From CAVTUU01 sp045804965 (lineage in GTDB: Bacteria > Chloroflexota > Chloroflexia > Thermomicrobiales > UBA6265): a stretch of 64,000 bases of DNA. Positions 26,174-34,799 of this stretch are shown here, in pieces; the stretch's first letter is position 1, and each line of letters begins with the position of its first letter. Made by a program: the position numbers and the translations under genes. The notes beneath the pieces were generated by a model, which was given only the letters and a program-made list of their open reading frames with translations, had not been told where the DNA came from and did not search any database. The stretch lies in contig JBJMMD010000009.1 in assembly GCA_045804965.1 (NCBI GenBank), positions 124,001 to 188,000 of the forward strand, given 5' to 3'.

Positions 26174-26713
26174 ATGAGCGCCTCGCATCGTCGTCGTTGG
26201 CTTCGGGACATTGCAGCGTTCCGGCACGACGGCAATGGCAATCAATCGAACTTGACTACGCCGACCGCGACGCGAACACGTCATCTCGGTCAGGCCTTAG
26301 TCGAGTTCTCGCTCATCGCTACGCTGTTCTTCACCATTGTCTTTGGTGCCATCGACTTCGGCCGCGCCGTCTACCTCGACGTGCAACTGCACAACGCCGT
26401 GCGCGACGCCGGCCGCTATGCCAAGACCGAAACGGCAAACAGCAACGCACGCGGCGGCCTTGGCCAAATCCCCAATTGGGTTCATTACCAGTACAAGTAC
26501 GACGGCAGCGGCACCGCAGACACCTTCAGCACTGATGCCGCCCACGCGCGCCCGGGTCTTGGATCGGCAACCGTGACCTACTCGTGCGGCGCTTGTACCT
26601 CGGGAAGCCAACTCACGGTCACGGCGACGCTGCCGTTCACGGCGGTCACACAAAGCCTGCTCAAGATCGGTCCGTTCAACATTACGGCATCCACGACGGT
26701 CACGTTGGAATAG
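26174..26713 (+). CDS. TadE-like pilus assembly protein
   Basis: 179 residues. After a basic N-terminus a TadE segment is visible: GQALVEFSLIATLFFTIVFGAIDFGRAVYLDVQLHNAVRDAGRYA, with a Glu inside the hydrophobic stretch as in pseudopilins. The rest is extracytoplasmic with one CGAC pair. The ATG at 26174 follows GGAAGGAATGAG. First of three consecutive Tad-type genes; TadE/F/G proteins are minor components of Flp/Tad pili or related secretion machines. No TadA/B/C motor genes are in the window. Confidence 0.85.
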   Translation: MSASHRRRWLRDIAAFRHDGNGNQSNLTTPTATRTRHLGQALVEFSLIATLFFTIVFGAIDFGRAVYLDVQLHNAVRDAGRYAKTETANSNARGGLGQIPNWVHYQYKYDGSGTADTFSTDAAHARPGLGSATVTYSCGACTSGSQLTVTATLPFTAVTQSLLKIGPFNITASTTVTLE

Positions 26714-26755
26714 CGCTCGATGTTGCATGCATGGTCTTGCCGAAAGGAGCGAAAC

Positions 26756-27229
26756 GTGAGGGAGGTGATCAGCATCAGCCGATTGGTTCGCGCGTCTTCT
26801 TTCAGGACGCGAACAACGCCTCGCGGTCGCCATACCGTCAAGCGAGGACAGAGCATCGTCGAGTTCACGCTCGCATTGCCCTTCTTGCTGATGATCATGC
26901 TCGGAACCATCGACGGGGGCCGCATGTTCTTTGAATATGTCGATCTCCGGTCCGCCGCCGTGGAAGGGGCCCAGTTCGGTTCACACAACACCGCGGATAC
27001 GGGCTTGATCGCGGCCCGCGCGCTCGGCTCGGGCGCTCCGGCAGGTACCTCAGTGGCGGTTTCAATGGACGCCGCATGTCTCACGATCTCGACTCCTGGC
27101 GTGACCGGCTACGTCACGGTCACGACATCGAAAACGTTCACCCCGTTCACGACCTCGTTTTTCCTGGCTCGCTTCGGGAAAGGATCCTTTCCCCTCTCGG
27201 CAAGTTCAACGATGAGGTGTCTAACATGA
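26756..27229 (+). CDS. TadE-like pilus assembly protein (second)
   Basis: The GTG at 26756 has AAAGGAG seven bases upstream, giving 157 residues. The TadE segment is GQSIVEFTLALPFLLMIMLGTIDGGRMFFEYVDLRSAAVEGAQFG. Its stop codon overlaps the ATG of the next gene (ATGA), so translation is coupled. Confidence 0.83.
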   Translation: MREVISISRLVRASSFRTRTTPRGRHTVKRGQSIVEFTLALPFLLMIMLGTIDGGRMFFEYVDLRSAAVEGAQFGSHNTADTGLIAARALGSGAPAGTSVAVSMDAACLTISTPGVTGYVTVTTSKTFTPFTTSFFLARFGKGSFPLSASSTMRCLT

Positions 27230-28359
27230 GCAATCGCGAACCCGATCCCCGCAACTTTTCGTCCATCGCCCATGCCGCACGGACGCCGGACAAGTTCACC
27301 GAGCTCGAGCCAGAGCCCACACCGACCGGCTCTCATCACGGCCAGGTGCTGGTCCTCTTCGCCCTCTTCCTAGTTGGTCTCATGGGCATGCTCGGTCTCG
27401 CCACCGATGTTGGCTATGCCCTGGCCGCCCGGCGGACCACGCAAGGCGCAGCCGACGCCGGCGCCATGGCAGGCGCGCGCGAAATCGCGCGCTGGAAATC
27501 GACCGCGCCCACTTCGGCGCTGGCCGCTACGACAGCGACCGTGCAGAAAAACACCTTCAACGCAAAATCCCCCACAGCGCCGGCGGTCAGCTACTGTCAG
27601 TATCTTGATCACGGTTGGGGCGAGGTCGGCGCTTGCTCGGCGAGCGTGCCCAGCACCGCAGCCGGCATCCGCGTCCGCACGAAACTCACGGTCAACACCT
27701 TCTTTATCCGAGTTTTTCCCCTTGCGCCAAAGACCCTGACCATCATGGGCGAGGCGAGAGCTCGCGTCATGCGGGCAAAGGCAGGCGCGCCCGGATCACC
27801 GTTCATCGTCTGCGGCTGGGGCGCGTGGAATGTCACCGCGAACCCAAACAGTCCGAACGGCGGCTCGGCCACGGACATGCTGTCCAGCGACGTCCCGATG
27901 AAGATCAACCCGGCCGCGTATGGCCAGACCTTCCGCATCCACGATAGTCAGGAATCGAAGAAATTCACCGCGAATTGCAAGCTTCCCTCATCGGACTGGA
28001 AAGGAATCAACGACCAGGCGAATAACGATAGTCTCGACGCGCCGGGCTGGTTCAATTGGACGAATGGCACCGTCACCGGTCCAGTTCTGGAAGCAACCAA
28101 CGGGATCGACGGCTGCAAGAAGGGCGCAGTGGCACCCTACAACTGCGTCATGCTGATACCGATCACGACGTACAAGAACGGCCTCTTGCCGACGCAGACG
28201 AAAGTTTATGTCGTCGGCTATGGAGCCTTTTTCGTCACCGAAGTCAACCAGAACACGCACAACGGGCGGCTCCTCGACGGCTACATCGTGGACGGCGATG
28301 GCGTGAACGACTGGACTCCGGACTCGGGTCTCGTGGTCACTATCCGGCTCGTTTGGTAG
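27226..28359 (+). CDS. TadG-like (Flp pilus-associated) protein
   Basis: 377 residues with one N-terminal hydrophobic segment of the TadG type: GQVLVLFALFLVGLMGMLGLATDVGYALAARRTTQGAADAGAMAGAREI. A large exported domain follows, with several cysteines (SYCQYLDHGWGEVGACSAS, VCGWGAWN, ANCKLPS, DGCKKG, YNCVML) that probably form disulfides. It ends YIVDGDGVNDWTPDSGLVVTIRLVW. The start at 27226 overlaps the previous stop, with GAGGTG upstream. Operon with the two TadE genes, ended by the terminator at 28379. Confidence 0.85.
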   Translation: MSNREPDPRNFSSIAHAARTPDKFTELEPEPTPTGSHHGQVLVLFALFLVGLMGMLGLATDVGYALAARRTTQGAADAGAMAGAREIARWKSTAPTSALAATTATVQKNTFNAKSPTAPAVSYCQYLDHGWGEVGACSASVPSTAAGIRVRTKLTVNTFFIRVFPLAPKTLTIMGEARARVMRAKAGAPGSPFIVCGWGAWNVTANPNSPNGGSATDMLSSDVPMKINPAAYGQTFRIHDSQESKKFTANCKLPSSDWKGINDQANNDSLDAPGWFNWTNGTVTGPVLEATNGIDGCKKGAVAPYNCVMLIPITTYKNGLLPTQTKVYVVGYGAFFVTEVNQNTHNGRLLDGYIVDGDGVNDWTPDSGLVVTIRLVW

Positions 28360-28378
28360 ATCGCCACTGAGTTTCTTC

Positions 28379-28420
28379 GAACACGGCGACTGGAATCCTC
28401 CAGTCGCCGTGTTCTGTTTG
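28379..28420 (+). terminator. Rho-independent terminator of the Tad operon
   Basis: GAACACGGCGACTGGA-ATCC-TCCAGTCGCCGTGTTC has a perfect 16-bp stem (28379-28414) followed by TGTTTG. The following stretch to 28650 contains nothing recognisable. Confidence 0.8.
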
Positions 28421-28650
28421 CGGCCACATCCGATTCGCCAACTTCGTTCGCCAGGCTGATTACCACTAGCACTACGCTTAACTACGCTATTGCTGTCGTT
28501 GACGACGAAGCCAATTACGACATATGACGTATTGCCCCGTACCTAAGGCTCTCATAAGATCAGATCGTGCTCGAAACGGCGGGCGCATGTGATACGAGGT
28601 TCTGCGAACTAAGTGGTTCTGCGAACGTAAGCAAAATAAGGAGATCTATC

Positions 28651-28863
28651 ATGGTTGCTGCTCTTCGCTCTCAGACCGATCCCAAACTGGTCCTGCTCAC
28701 CTCGCCCTCTACGACCGACGCAATTGAGTCCAAACTCATCATCAGCCTGCTCGTCGAGCAGCACGGCCAGACGGTGTTCCGCGTCCCGGTCACCGTGCAA
28801 ACCTTCGAACCAATTTCGTTGTACGACGAGCCAGTGACGTGGGAAGACGCCGAGTGGCAGTAG
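28651..28863 (+). CDS. Small hypothetical protein
   Basis: 70 residues, starting after a good AAGGAG site nine bases upstream. Mostly beta-strand prone (KLVLLTSPSTTDAIESKLIISLLVEQHGQTVFRVPVTVQTF) with an acidic C-terminus (EPVTWEDAEWQ). No signal peptide or membrane helix. Not recognised; the strong ribosome site is the main support. Confidence 0.5.
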   Translation: MVAALRSQTDPKLVLLTSPSTTDAIESKLIISLLVEQHGQTVFRVPVTVQTFEPISLYDEPVTWEDAEWQ

Positions 28864-29032
28864 GGTAAGCAGTCACCCAACCCTGGACGGCGAACATTTT
28901 TCGGATGCGCTGGGCTTTCGTCTCGTCTTTGCCACGCTGCCTATGCGGCTATGCCGCGCCGCCGGGCTGGAAGTGACCCTTCCCCGCTCAGACAACGAAA
29001 CCTCTCCGAGGCTGAGATATGGCCGCACTCGC

Positions 29033-29055
29033 GTAGGGGCGTGTGGCGCACGCCC
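29033..29055. repeat. REP palindrome with GTAG foot
   Basis: GTAG followed by GGGCGTG-TGGCG-CACGCCC. Same family as 30451-30483 and the copies around the transposase at 55298. It lies in the 290-bp gap before the TPP riboswitch. Confidence 0.6.
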
Positions 29056-29164
29056 GCGTGATGATGGCGGCGCGCAATGGCGGGTGATGGCTGCTCCCAG
29101 AGCACCTTGACAACCCGCCCGGCCCTCGGTAGGCTCGCCGGCACAAGTGAAGAGCGTCGCAACG

Positions 29165-29264
29165 GGAGCTCGGGGAGCCGGGCTGAGAGGGTGGCCGCCT
29201 CGGATACGAGGACCTGCCGCCGACCGTCGAACCTGATCGGGGTAATGCCCGCGCAGGAATGATG
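29165..29264 (+). ncRNA. TPP riboswitch (THI element)
   Basis: The conserved aptamer blocks are present in order: GGGGAGCCGGGCTGAGAGGG, a variable P3 arm, ACCTGCC, GAACCTGATC, then GGGGTAATGCCCGCGCAGGA. These match the CTGAGA and GAACCTGATCnGGnTAATnCCnGCGnAGG consensus. It controls the substrate-binding protein 70 bp downstream. Confidence 0.93.
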
Positions 29265-29277
29265 CCGCACCCTCCCC

Positions 29278-29312
29278 AGGCGCCGTTGCCGTTCACCGGC
29301 GCCTTTGTATTT
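29278..29312 (+). terminator. Expression-platform terminator of the TPP riboswitch
   Basis: AGGCGCCG (29278-29285) pairs with CGGCGCCT (29297-29304), followed by TTGTATTTCTC. It lies between aptamer and ribosome site, so thiamine pyrophosphate binding would be expected to favour termination. Confidence 0.65.
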
Positions 29313-29331
29313 CTCTCTAGGAGGGATGACG

Positions 29332-30387
29332 ATGTCGCATCCACACCTCGGTCGATCATTACTCGCCTCGCTCGCGGCGCTGCTCTGTTTGGTCCTGATC
29401 GCGCCAGCGACCGCAGCTCTCGCGCCCGCGCGCGCCGCCGCGCCGGTCAAGATCAAGGTCGCACTCGATTGGTATCCTAACGCCAATCATGCCGGGCTCT
29501 TCCTCGCCCAGGAACGCGGCTACTTCACCCAGGCCGGTCTCGACGTCGACTTCTACACGCCGGCCGATCCCACAACCGTATTGCAAACGGTCGGCGCCGG
29601 GAAGGACGATTTCGGCATCTCCTACCAAACCGATGTCCTCCTCGCCCGGGAGCAAGGCCTCCCGGTCGTCTCGGTCGCCGCGCTTGTCCAACACCCGCTG
29701 CTGTGCATCATGGCGACTATGGACCAGCACATTACCCGTCCCCGCGATCTCGTTGGCAAGACCGTCGGTTACCCCGGCATTCCCAGCCAGGAAGCGTTCC
29801 TGGCCACGATGCTCGAATCCGACGGTGCCTCACTCGACGACGTCAACTTGGTCAACGTCGGGTTCGATCTCGTGCCCGCCGCGATCTCCGGGCGAGTAAA
29901 CGCGGTCATGGGCGCGTATTGGACCCACGAGACGATCCTCGCCGCGCGGGAAGGCCATCCGGTCGATGTTCTGCGAGTCGAAGATTGGGGCGTTCCCGAC
30001 TATTACGAACTCGTGCTTGTCGCGAGCGAAAAGACAGTCCGCGATCGGCCCGAGGTGGTGACGGCCTTCCTCGGCGCGATGCAGCGCGGCTATCAGGACG
30101 CGATCGCCGACCAGTCCGCAGCGCTCGACGCCCTGCAAAAGAACTACCCCGACATGGATCGCGACGTCGAAACGCAGGGTCTCGCCCTCCTCGCCCCGGA
30201 ATGGACCGACCACGTTCCCGCCTTCGGCACGCAGACAGCCGAGCGCTGGGATGCCTTCGGCGACTGGATGAAGCACCACGACCTCATCTCCGACGACCTC
30301 GACATCTCCGCTGCCTACACCACGACCTTGTTGCCCGCGCTCGCGGCGACCCCCGCGGCCACTCCAGCGGCGACCCCGGCTGGATAG
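29332..30387 (+). CDS. Thiamine-precursor ABC transporter substrate-binding protein (ThiY/NMT1-like)
   Basis: Exported solute-binding protein for a hydroxymethylpyrimidine-type thiamine precursor. It has a signal peptide (LLASLAALLCLVLIAPATAALA), then the NMT1/THI5 domain: KVALDWYPNANHAGLFLAQERGYFTQAGLDVDF at the start of the mature protein, and VGKTVGYPGIPSQEAFLATML. The tail is Ala/Thr/Pro repeats. The ATG at 29332 is favoured over 29326 because AGGAGG is seven bases upstream. TPP-riboswitch control supports the thiamine role. The permease and ATPase genes are not adjacent, which is unusual. Confidence 0.9.
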   Translation: MSHPHLGRSLLASLAALLCLVLIAPATAALAPARAAAPVKIKVALDWYPNANHAGLFLAQERGYFTQAGLDVDFYTPADPTTVLQTVGAGKDDFGISYQTDVLLAREQGLPVVSVAALVQHPLLCIMATMDQHITRPRDLVGKTVGYPGIPSQEAFLATMLESDGASLDDVNLVNVGFDLVPAAISGRVNAVMGAYWTHETILAAREGHPVDVLRVEDWGVPDYYELVLVASEKTVRDRPEVVTAFLGAMQRGYQDAIADQSAALDALQKNYPDMDRDVETQGLALLAPEWTDHVPAFGTQTAERWDAFGDWMKHHDLISDDLDISAAYTTTLLPALAATPAATPAATPAG

Positions 30388-30450
30388 ACACAGATCGTCA
30401 TGCAATACATGAGACGTATCACGCATCATGTGAGTCTGAAGCCGTCCACG

Positions 30451-30483
30451 GTAGGGGCGTGTGGCGCACGCCCCTACGGAGAA
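30451..30483. repeat. REP palindrome with GTAG foot and CTACGGAGAA tail
   Basis: GTAGGGGCGTG-TGGCG-CACGCCCCTAC is a perfect 11-bp stem, followed by GGAGAA. The tail matches the copies near the RAYT transposase gene. Confidence 0.7.
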
Positions 30484-30506
30484 GACGTTCCTCAAGGAAT
30501 CGTGAG

Positions 30507-30812
30507 ATGACGAAACGTGAACGACAGCCGATTCATCCGGGTGAGATCCTGGCCGAGGACGTGCTCTCCGAACTTGGAATGAACGCGCGGCAATGAGCGA
30601 TGGAGCTCAGAGTGCCGGCGAATCGAATTTCTGAAATTCACCGCGGCCGGCGTGGTATCTCAGCAGATACCGCGCTCCGACGCGGACGATGGTTAGGAAC
30701 ATCTCCGCAATTTTGGCTGAACCTTCAGCAGGCCTATGATCTGGAAGTCGCCGAACTCGACCACGGCGAGGAGATTGCCCGTGTCGTCACCCCTCGCACC
30801 GCAGCCGCGTAG
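30507..30812 (+). pseudogene. HigA-type antitoxin (XRE) gene broken by an in-frame TGA
   Basis: The frame from ATG 30507 reads TKRERQPIHPGEILAEDVLS, typical of HigA. It meets TGA at 30594-30596 after GMNARQ and continues in the same frame with AMELRVPANRISEIHRGRRG and LNLQQAYDLEVAE, the rest of the HigA HTH domain. No HigB toxin is adjacent. The TGA is within the HTH at a position that is not Cys in relatives, so this is most likely a decayed antitoxin remnant, now next to a REP palindrome. Confidence 0.75.
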
Positions 30813-30815
30813 ACT

Positions 30816-30841
30816 CCCCGCTCCCGCGCACGGGAGCGGGG
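30816..30841. terminator. Hairpin between higA remnant and ilvD
   Basis: CCCCGCTCCCG-CGCA-CGGGAGCGGGG has a perfect 11-bp stem lying between convergent genes. It may terminate ilvD, or be one of the interspersed GC palindromes; no clear T-run. Confidence 0.5.
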
Positions 30842-30861
30842 TAGGGGGTGAGGGAGCTCTT

Positions 30862-32631
30862 CTACCTCGCCGACGGAATCGGCCGTGTAATCGCTCCCTC
30901 CGCGGCGGAGGAGACGAGGGCCGCGTACTTGGCGAGCACACCACTGTCGTAGCGGGGAGCTGGCTGTTTCCACTCGGAAAGCCGGCGCGCAATCTCGTCG
31001 TCGGACAGCTCGGCGTTGAGTTGCCGCTTGTCGATGTCCATGACGATGATGTCGCCTTCACGTAGGGCGGCGATCGGGCCGCCGACAAACGCTTCCGGAG
31101 CGACATGTCCCGCCATCAGACCTTTGGTCGCACCGCTGAAGCGGCCGTCGGTCGCGAGGGCGACCGAATCGCTCAAGCCCTGGCCGACAAGCCCCGCCGT
31201 GATCGCCAGCATCTCCTGCATGCCGGGGCCGCCTTTCGGGCCTTCGTAACGGATGACGACGACGTCACCCGGGTTTATCTGATTTCCGTAAACCGCTTCC
31301 AACGCCGCGTGCTCCGAGTCGAACACGCGGGCCGGGCCGCGATGATAAGGTCGCTCATAGCCGAAGATTTTGATTACGGCGCCGTCCGGTGCGATGTTGC
31401 CCTTGAGGATGACCAGGCCACCGCTCGGTTTGAGCGGGTTATCAATCGCGCGAATCACGTCCTGACCCGGCGTTTCGACCGCGGTCGCCGCTTCCTCGGC
31501 GAAAGAGCGGCCGGTCGGCGTCGGCAAATCGCCGCGGAGCCACCCACCGTCGATCATCCGTTTGGCGAGCAATTGGATGCCGCCGGCTTTATCCAGATCG
31601 GCCGCCGCATATTGCCCGCCCGGCATCAGGTTAGCCAGAAGCGGCGTCCGCTCGGAAATGGTGTCGAAGTCGTCGATCATCAACGGCACGTTCACTTCGC
31701 GCGCGAGCGCCAGCAAGTGGAGCACGGCATTGGTCGAACCGCCGCTCGCCGCCACGCCCGCGATCGCGTTCTCGAACGAGTCGCGGGTGAGATTGTCACG
31801 CGGGCGAACGCCACGACGGAGCAGATCCATGACCAACTCGCCTGCCCGGCGGCCGATCTCCATCTTGCGCGGGTTGACCACGTCGCCGCGGGTGCCGGTC
31901 GCGAGCTGACTGTCGTCGACGGCGGGAGCGGAGGCGGTGCCGAGAGGCGAGAGCCCGATGAACTCCATCGCCATTGCCATGGTGTTGGCGGTGTATTGAC
32001 CGCCGCAGGCGCCATGGGTCGGGCAGGCGTGATCTTCAATCGCTTTCAAGTCTGCTTCGGAAATGCGGCCGGCTTTGAACGCGCCGATCGCCTCGTAGAC
32101 GGAGCGGACGGTCGCTTCCTTGCCGTTGACCTCGCCCGGCAGGATCGTTCCGCCATAGATGAGAAATCCCGGGATGTTAAGCCGGGCAAGCCCCATGGCG
32201 AGACCGGGCAGCGTCTTGTCGCAAGCGCCGAGCCCGATCATCGCGTCGAACATATGTCCGCGGCCGACCAGCTCGACCGAATCGGCGATGAGCTCACGAG
32301 AGATGAGCGAGGTCTTCATTCCCTCGGTGCCCATCGTCACGCCGTCGGAAATCGCGACCGTGTTCATCTCCATCGGGATACCGCCGGCGGCGCGCACGCC
32401 CTCCTTCACCGCGTGGGCGAGGGTGCGCAACCCGAAGTTGCACGGCATCGTTTCGATCCAGGTGTTGGCGATCAGCACCATCGGTTTCTTGAGATCGTCA
32501 TCGCTGAGGCCGATTCCCTTCAACATGGCTCGCGCGCCGGCCCGCTCGACGCCGTCGAGAAGGTTGCGGCTCATGTGGCGCATATCGAATTCGCCGTGAC
32601 CGTTGGTGTCTTTGCCGTTCGTGGAACTCAT
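30862..32631 (-). CDS. ilvD: Dihydroxy-acid dehydratase
   Basis: Iron-sulfur dehydratase of branched-chain amino acid synthesis, converting 2,3-dihydroxy acids to 2-oxo acids. It has 589 residues, slightly longer than usual at the N-terminus. Cluster cysteines are visible: C64 in TMPCNFG, C137 in GACDKTLPG, and C209 in THGACGGQYTANTM. The C-terminal part has DGRFSGATKGLMAGHVAPEA. No other ilv gene is near. Confidence 0.96.
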   Translation of the reverse strand: MSSTNGKDTNGHGEFDMRHMSRNLLDGVERAGARAMLKGIGLSDDDLKKPMVLIANTWIETMPCNFGLRTLAHAVKEGVRAAGGIPMEMNTVAISDGVTMGTEGMKTSLISRELIADSVELVGRGHMFDAMIGLGACDKTLPGLAMGLARLNIPGFLIYGGTILPGEVNGKEATVRSVYEAIGAFKAGRISEADLKAIEDHACPTHGACGGQYTANTMAMAMEFIGLSPLGTASAPAVDDSQLATGTRGDVVNPRKMEIGRRAGELVMDLLRRGVRPRDNLTRDSFENAIAGVAASGGSTNAVLHLLALAREVNVPLMIDDFDTISERTPLLANLMPGGQYAAADLDKAGGIQLLAKRMIDGGWLRGDLPTPTGRSFAEEAATAVETPGQDVIRAIDNPLKPSGGLVILKGNIAPDGAVIKIFGYERPYHRGPARVFDSEHAALEAVYGNQINPGDVVVIRYEGPKGGPGMQEMLAITAGLVGQGLSDSVALATDGRFSGATKGLMAGHVAPEAFVGGPIAALREGDIIVMDIDKRQLNAELSDDEIARRLSEWKQPAPRYDSGVLAKYAALVSSAAEGAITRPIPSAR

Positions 32632-32791
32632 CAGTCCCTACTCCCATCCTCGTTGCGGACGAACGATTGGTCGCCCAGTTGTGCAAGCGTGATGGAAGAG
32701 TTTCCGCCGCGCATCGAGTTTTCGCAAGGGAGAACCGATCGCCAGGGCACTAATTCTGCTGAAACACGAAGTCGTTCACGAAAGGAGGAGG

Positions 32792-33149
32792 GTGACATTG
32801 CTCGAACGCATCGAGAACATGCCTGACAACGTCATCGGAGTCCGCGCGAGCGCCGAAGTGTCTCGCAAGGATTATGAGTCGGTCATCACTCCGGCGGTCG
32901 AAGAAGGTCTCAAGAGCGCGCCGAAGTTGCGCATGCTCGTTCAATTTGGCCCTGACTTTACCGGGTTTGAAGCAGGCGCGCTCGTCGCCGACGCAAAGGT
33001 CGGTCTGCGGCAGACCGATCTCGTGGGAGAAGGTCGCGCTCGTCACGGACGTCGATTGGATGAGGCGTGCGACGAACGTGTTTGGATTCCTCATGCCGGG
33101 CGAGGTGAAGGTTTACAGCAACGCCGAACTCGACCAGGCGAAGGAATAG
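32792..33149 (+). pseudogene. SpoIIAA/STAS-like protein gene with a frameshift
   Basis: Begins at GTG 32792 or TTG 32798 after AGGAGGAGG. Frame 1 gives ERIENMPDNVIGVRASAEVS and onward to VADAKVGLRQTDL. From about 33025 the homologous sequence continues one base on, as WEKVALVTDVDWMRRATNVF and PGEVKVYSNAELDQAKE. A single extra base near GATCTCGTGGGAG explains the shift. Relatives are about 120-residue SpoIIAA-like proteins. Either a recent mutation or a sequencing error. Confidence 0.78.
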
Positions 33150-33181
33150 GTCGCGGCATAGTCTAAACCCGTGGGGGAGAA

Positions 33182-34708
33182 ATGACTGAGAACGAGCGCC
33201 AGACCCGACAAACATTGTCGCCCGCCGCTGGACCACTCGTGGTATCGGCGACCAATCCCCGCTACTTCACGGTCGAGTCGTCCAACACCGTTGTTTACCT
33301 GACCGGCTCGCACATCTGGAACAACTTCCACGACGGCATGGGTCCCGGGGAGGCCTGTGCCCCAACGCCGGAACAACTGCTCTTTGACGATTATCTTGCG
33401 TTTCTCAAAGCTCACGGGCACAACTTCATCCGGTTTTGGCGCTGGGAGCAGTTCAAGTCCCAGGCCGCAGGGGGCGGCTTCCATCTCTGCATGACACCTC
33501 AGCCGTGGCCGCGAACCGGGCCAGGAACGGCAACTGACAACAAGCCGAAGTTCGATCTCTCCAAGTTCGACCCGGCGTATTTCGAACGGCTTCACGACCG
33601 CGTGCTCAAAGCCGGCAACATGGGCATCTACGTTTCGATCATGTTCTTCGAAGGCTGGGCCCTCCACCTTAGTCCGCCACCAGACAATGTCGAAGGTCAC
33701 CCATTTCACGCCGCAAACAACATCAACGGGATTGGAATCACGTCAATCGTGGATTATCAGGTCCTTCCCCTCGATCCGCAGATTCAAGCCATTCAAGAGG
33801 CGTATATCCGGAAAGTCGTCGACACCGTCCATGACTTGCCGAACGTTCTCTATGAGGTCGTGAACGAGTCGTCGGGAGAAAACGCCGATTCCGTTCAACT
33901 CCCAGATGGATCGAACATCCCGACGTCAGTCGGCGACTCCACGCATTGGCAATATTGGGTGATCGACCTCGTCAAGCAGTACGAGCAGAAGATGGGGAAC
34001 GACCCGCACCCTATCGGGATGACCATGCAGTACCCCGTCCCGGACCAGACCAAGGCCAATGCCCCACTGTTCAACAGCGCCGCGGACTGGATTTCACCCG
34101 GCTTCGACGAACCGATCGAAATCGCCCCGCAAGGCCAAGGTCCAGCTCCCGGCCGGTGGTACACGGACCCGCCTGCAAACGACGGAGCCAAGATTGTGAT
34201 TGCCGACACCGATCACTTTGCTCCAGGCCGGGGTGACGCACTCTGGGCTTGGAAGTCCTTCCTGCGCGGTCAACACCCGATCCTCATGGATTTCGGGTTG
34301 ATCAGTGGCGTAAAGCGATCCGAGCCCGCGCCGGGAGTTCCGCCCTACGAGGCGTTCGAACCCGCGCGCAATGCGATGGGCGACACCCTTCGCTTCGCAC
34401 AGTCGATGAAGCTCATCGAGATGGAGCCGCGCGGTGATCTCAGCTCGACGGGGTACGCATTAGCGAATCCAGGCAAGGAGTACCTTGTCCTCCAGCCCGC
34501 AGAGATGTCTGATGCGTTCACACTGGTATTGGCCGCCGGCCAATATGCGGCCGAGTGGTACAGCGTCAAAAGCCGTGAGTTGGTGAAGGCAGAAAAGGTA
34601 AGGGTCGAGCGCGACGGGGAGGTCAGCTTTACTGCTCCGTTCTCCGAAGCCGGCCCAGCGGCACTGTACCTAAGAAGCGACAGTTTGACGGCCGCGAGTG
34701 ATAGGTGA
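33182..34708 (+). CDS. Glycoside-hydrolase-like protein (apiosidase/DUF4038-type)
   Basis: 508 residues without a clear signal peptide. The N-terminus NPRYFTVESSNTVVYLTGSHIWNNFHD is typical of the apiosidase-like (DUF4038) TIM-barrel family; HNFIRFWRWEQFK, a central NVLYEVVNESSGEN with candidate catalytic Glu, and DTDHFAPGRGD follow. The C-terminal ~110 residues form a beta domain of the putative collagen-binding type (GKEYLVLQPAEMSDAFTLVL... AEWYSVKSRELV). Probable sugar-acting enzyme; substrate unknown. Start ATG 33182 follows GGGGGAGAA. Confidence 0.8.
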   Translation: MTENERQTRQTLSPAAGPLVVSATNPRYFTVESSNTVVYLTGSHIWNNFHDGMGPGEACAPTPEQLLFDDYLAFLKAHGHNFIRFWRWEQFKSQAAGGGFHLCMTPQPWPRTGPGTATDNKPKFDLSKFDPAYFERLHDRVLKAGNMGIYVSIMFFEGWALHLSPPPDNVEGHPFHAANNINGIGITSIVDYQVLPLDPQIQAIQEAYIRKVVDTVHDLPNVLYEVVNESSGENADSVQLPDGSNIPTSVGDSTHWQYWVIDLVKQYEQKMGNDPHPIGMTMQYPVPDQTKANAPLFNSAADWISPGFDEPIEIAPQGQGPAPGRWYTDPPANDGAKIVIADTDHFAPGRGDALWAWKSFLRGQHPILMDFGLISGVKRSEPAPGVPPYEAFEPARNAMGDTLRFAQSMKLIEMEPRGDLSSTGYALANPGKEYLVLQPAEMSDAFTLVLAAGQYAAEWYSVKSRELVKAEKVRVERDGEVSFTAPFSEAGPAALYLRSDSLTAASDR

Positions 34709-34799
34709 AAGCCTGCAACAAGAGCCGCCGGCGTTGACGCAGCGTTGCTCCGCCAATCGGACGCGGCGATCACCCGCCGTATCAATCAGGAGAATTTAG

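Noticed and set aside
30594..30596. In-frame TGA in higA as selenocysteine
   Set aside because: HigA relatives have no Cys here; a decayed antitoxin fits better.
31105..32826. 573-codon open frame on the plus strand opposite ilvD
   Set aside because: It is a mirror of the well-supported ilvD gene in GC-rich DNA; the translation is Arg/His/Asp-rich with no recognisable domain.
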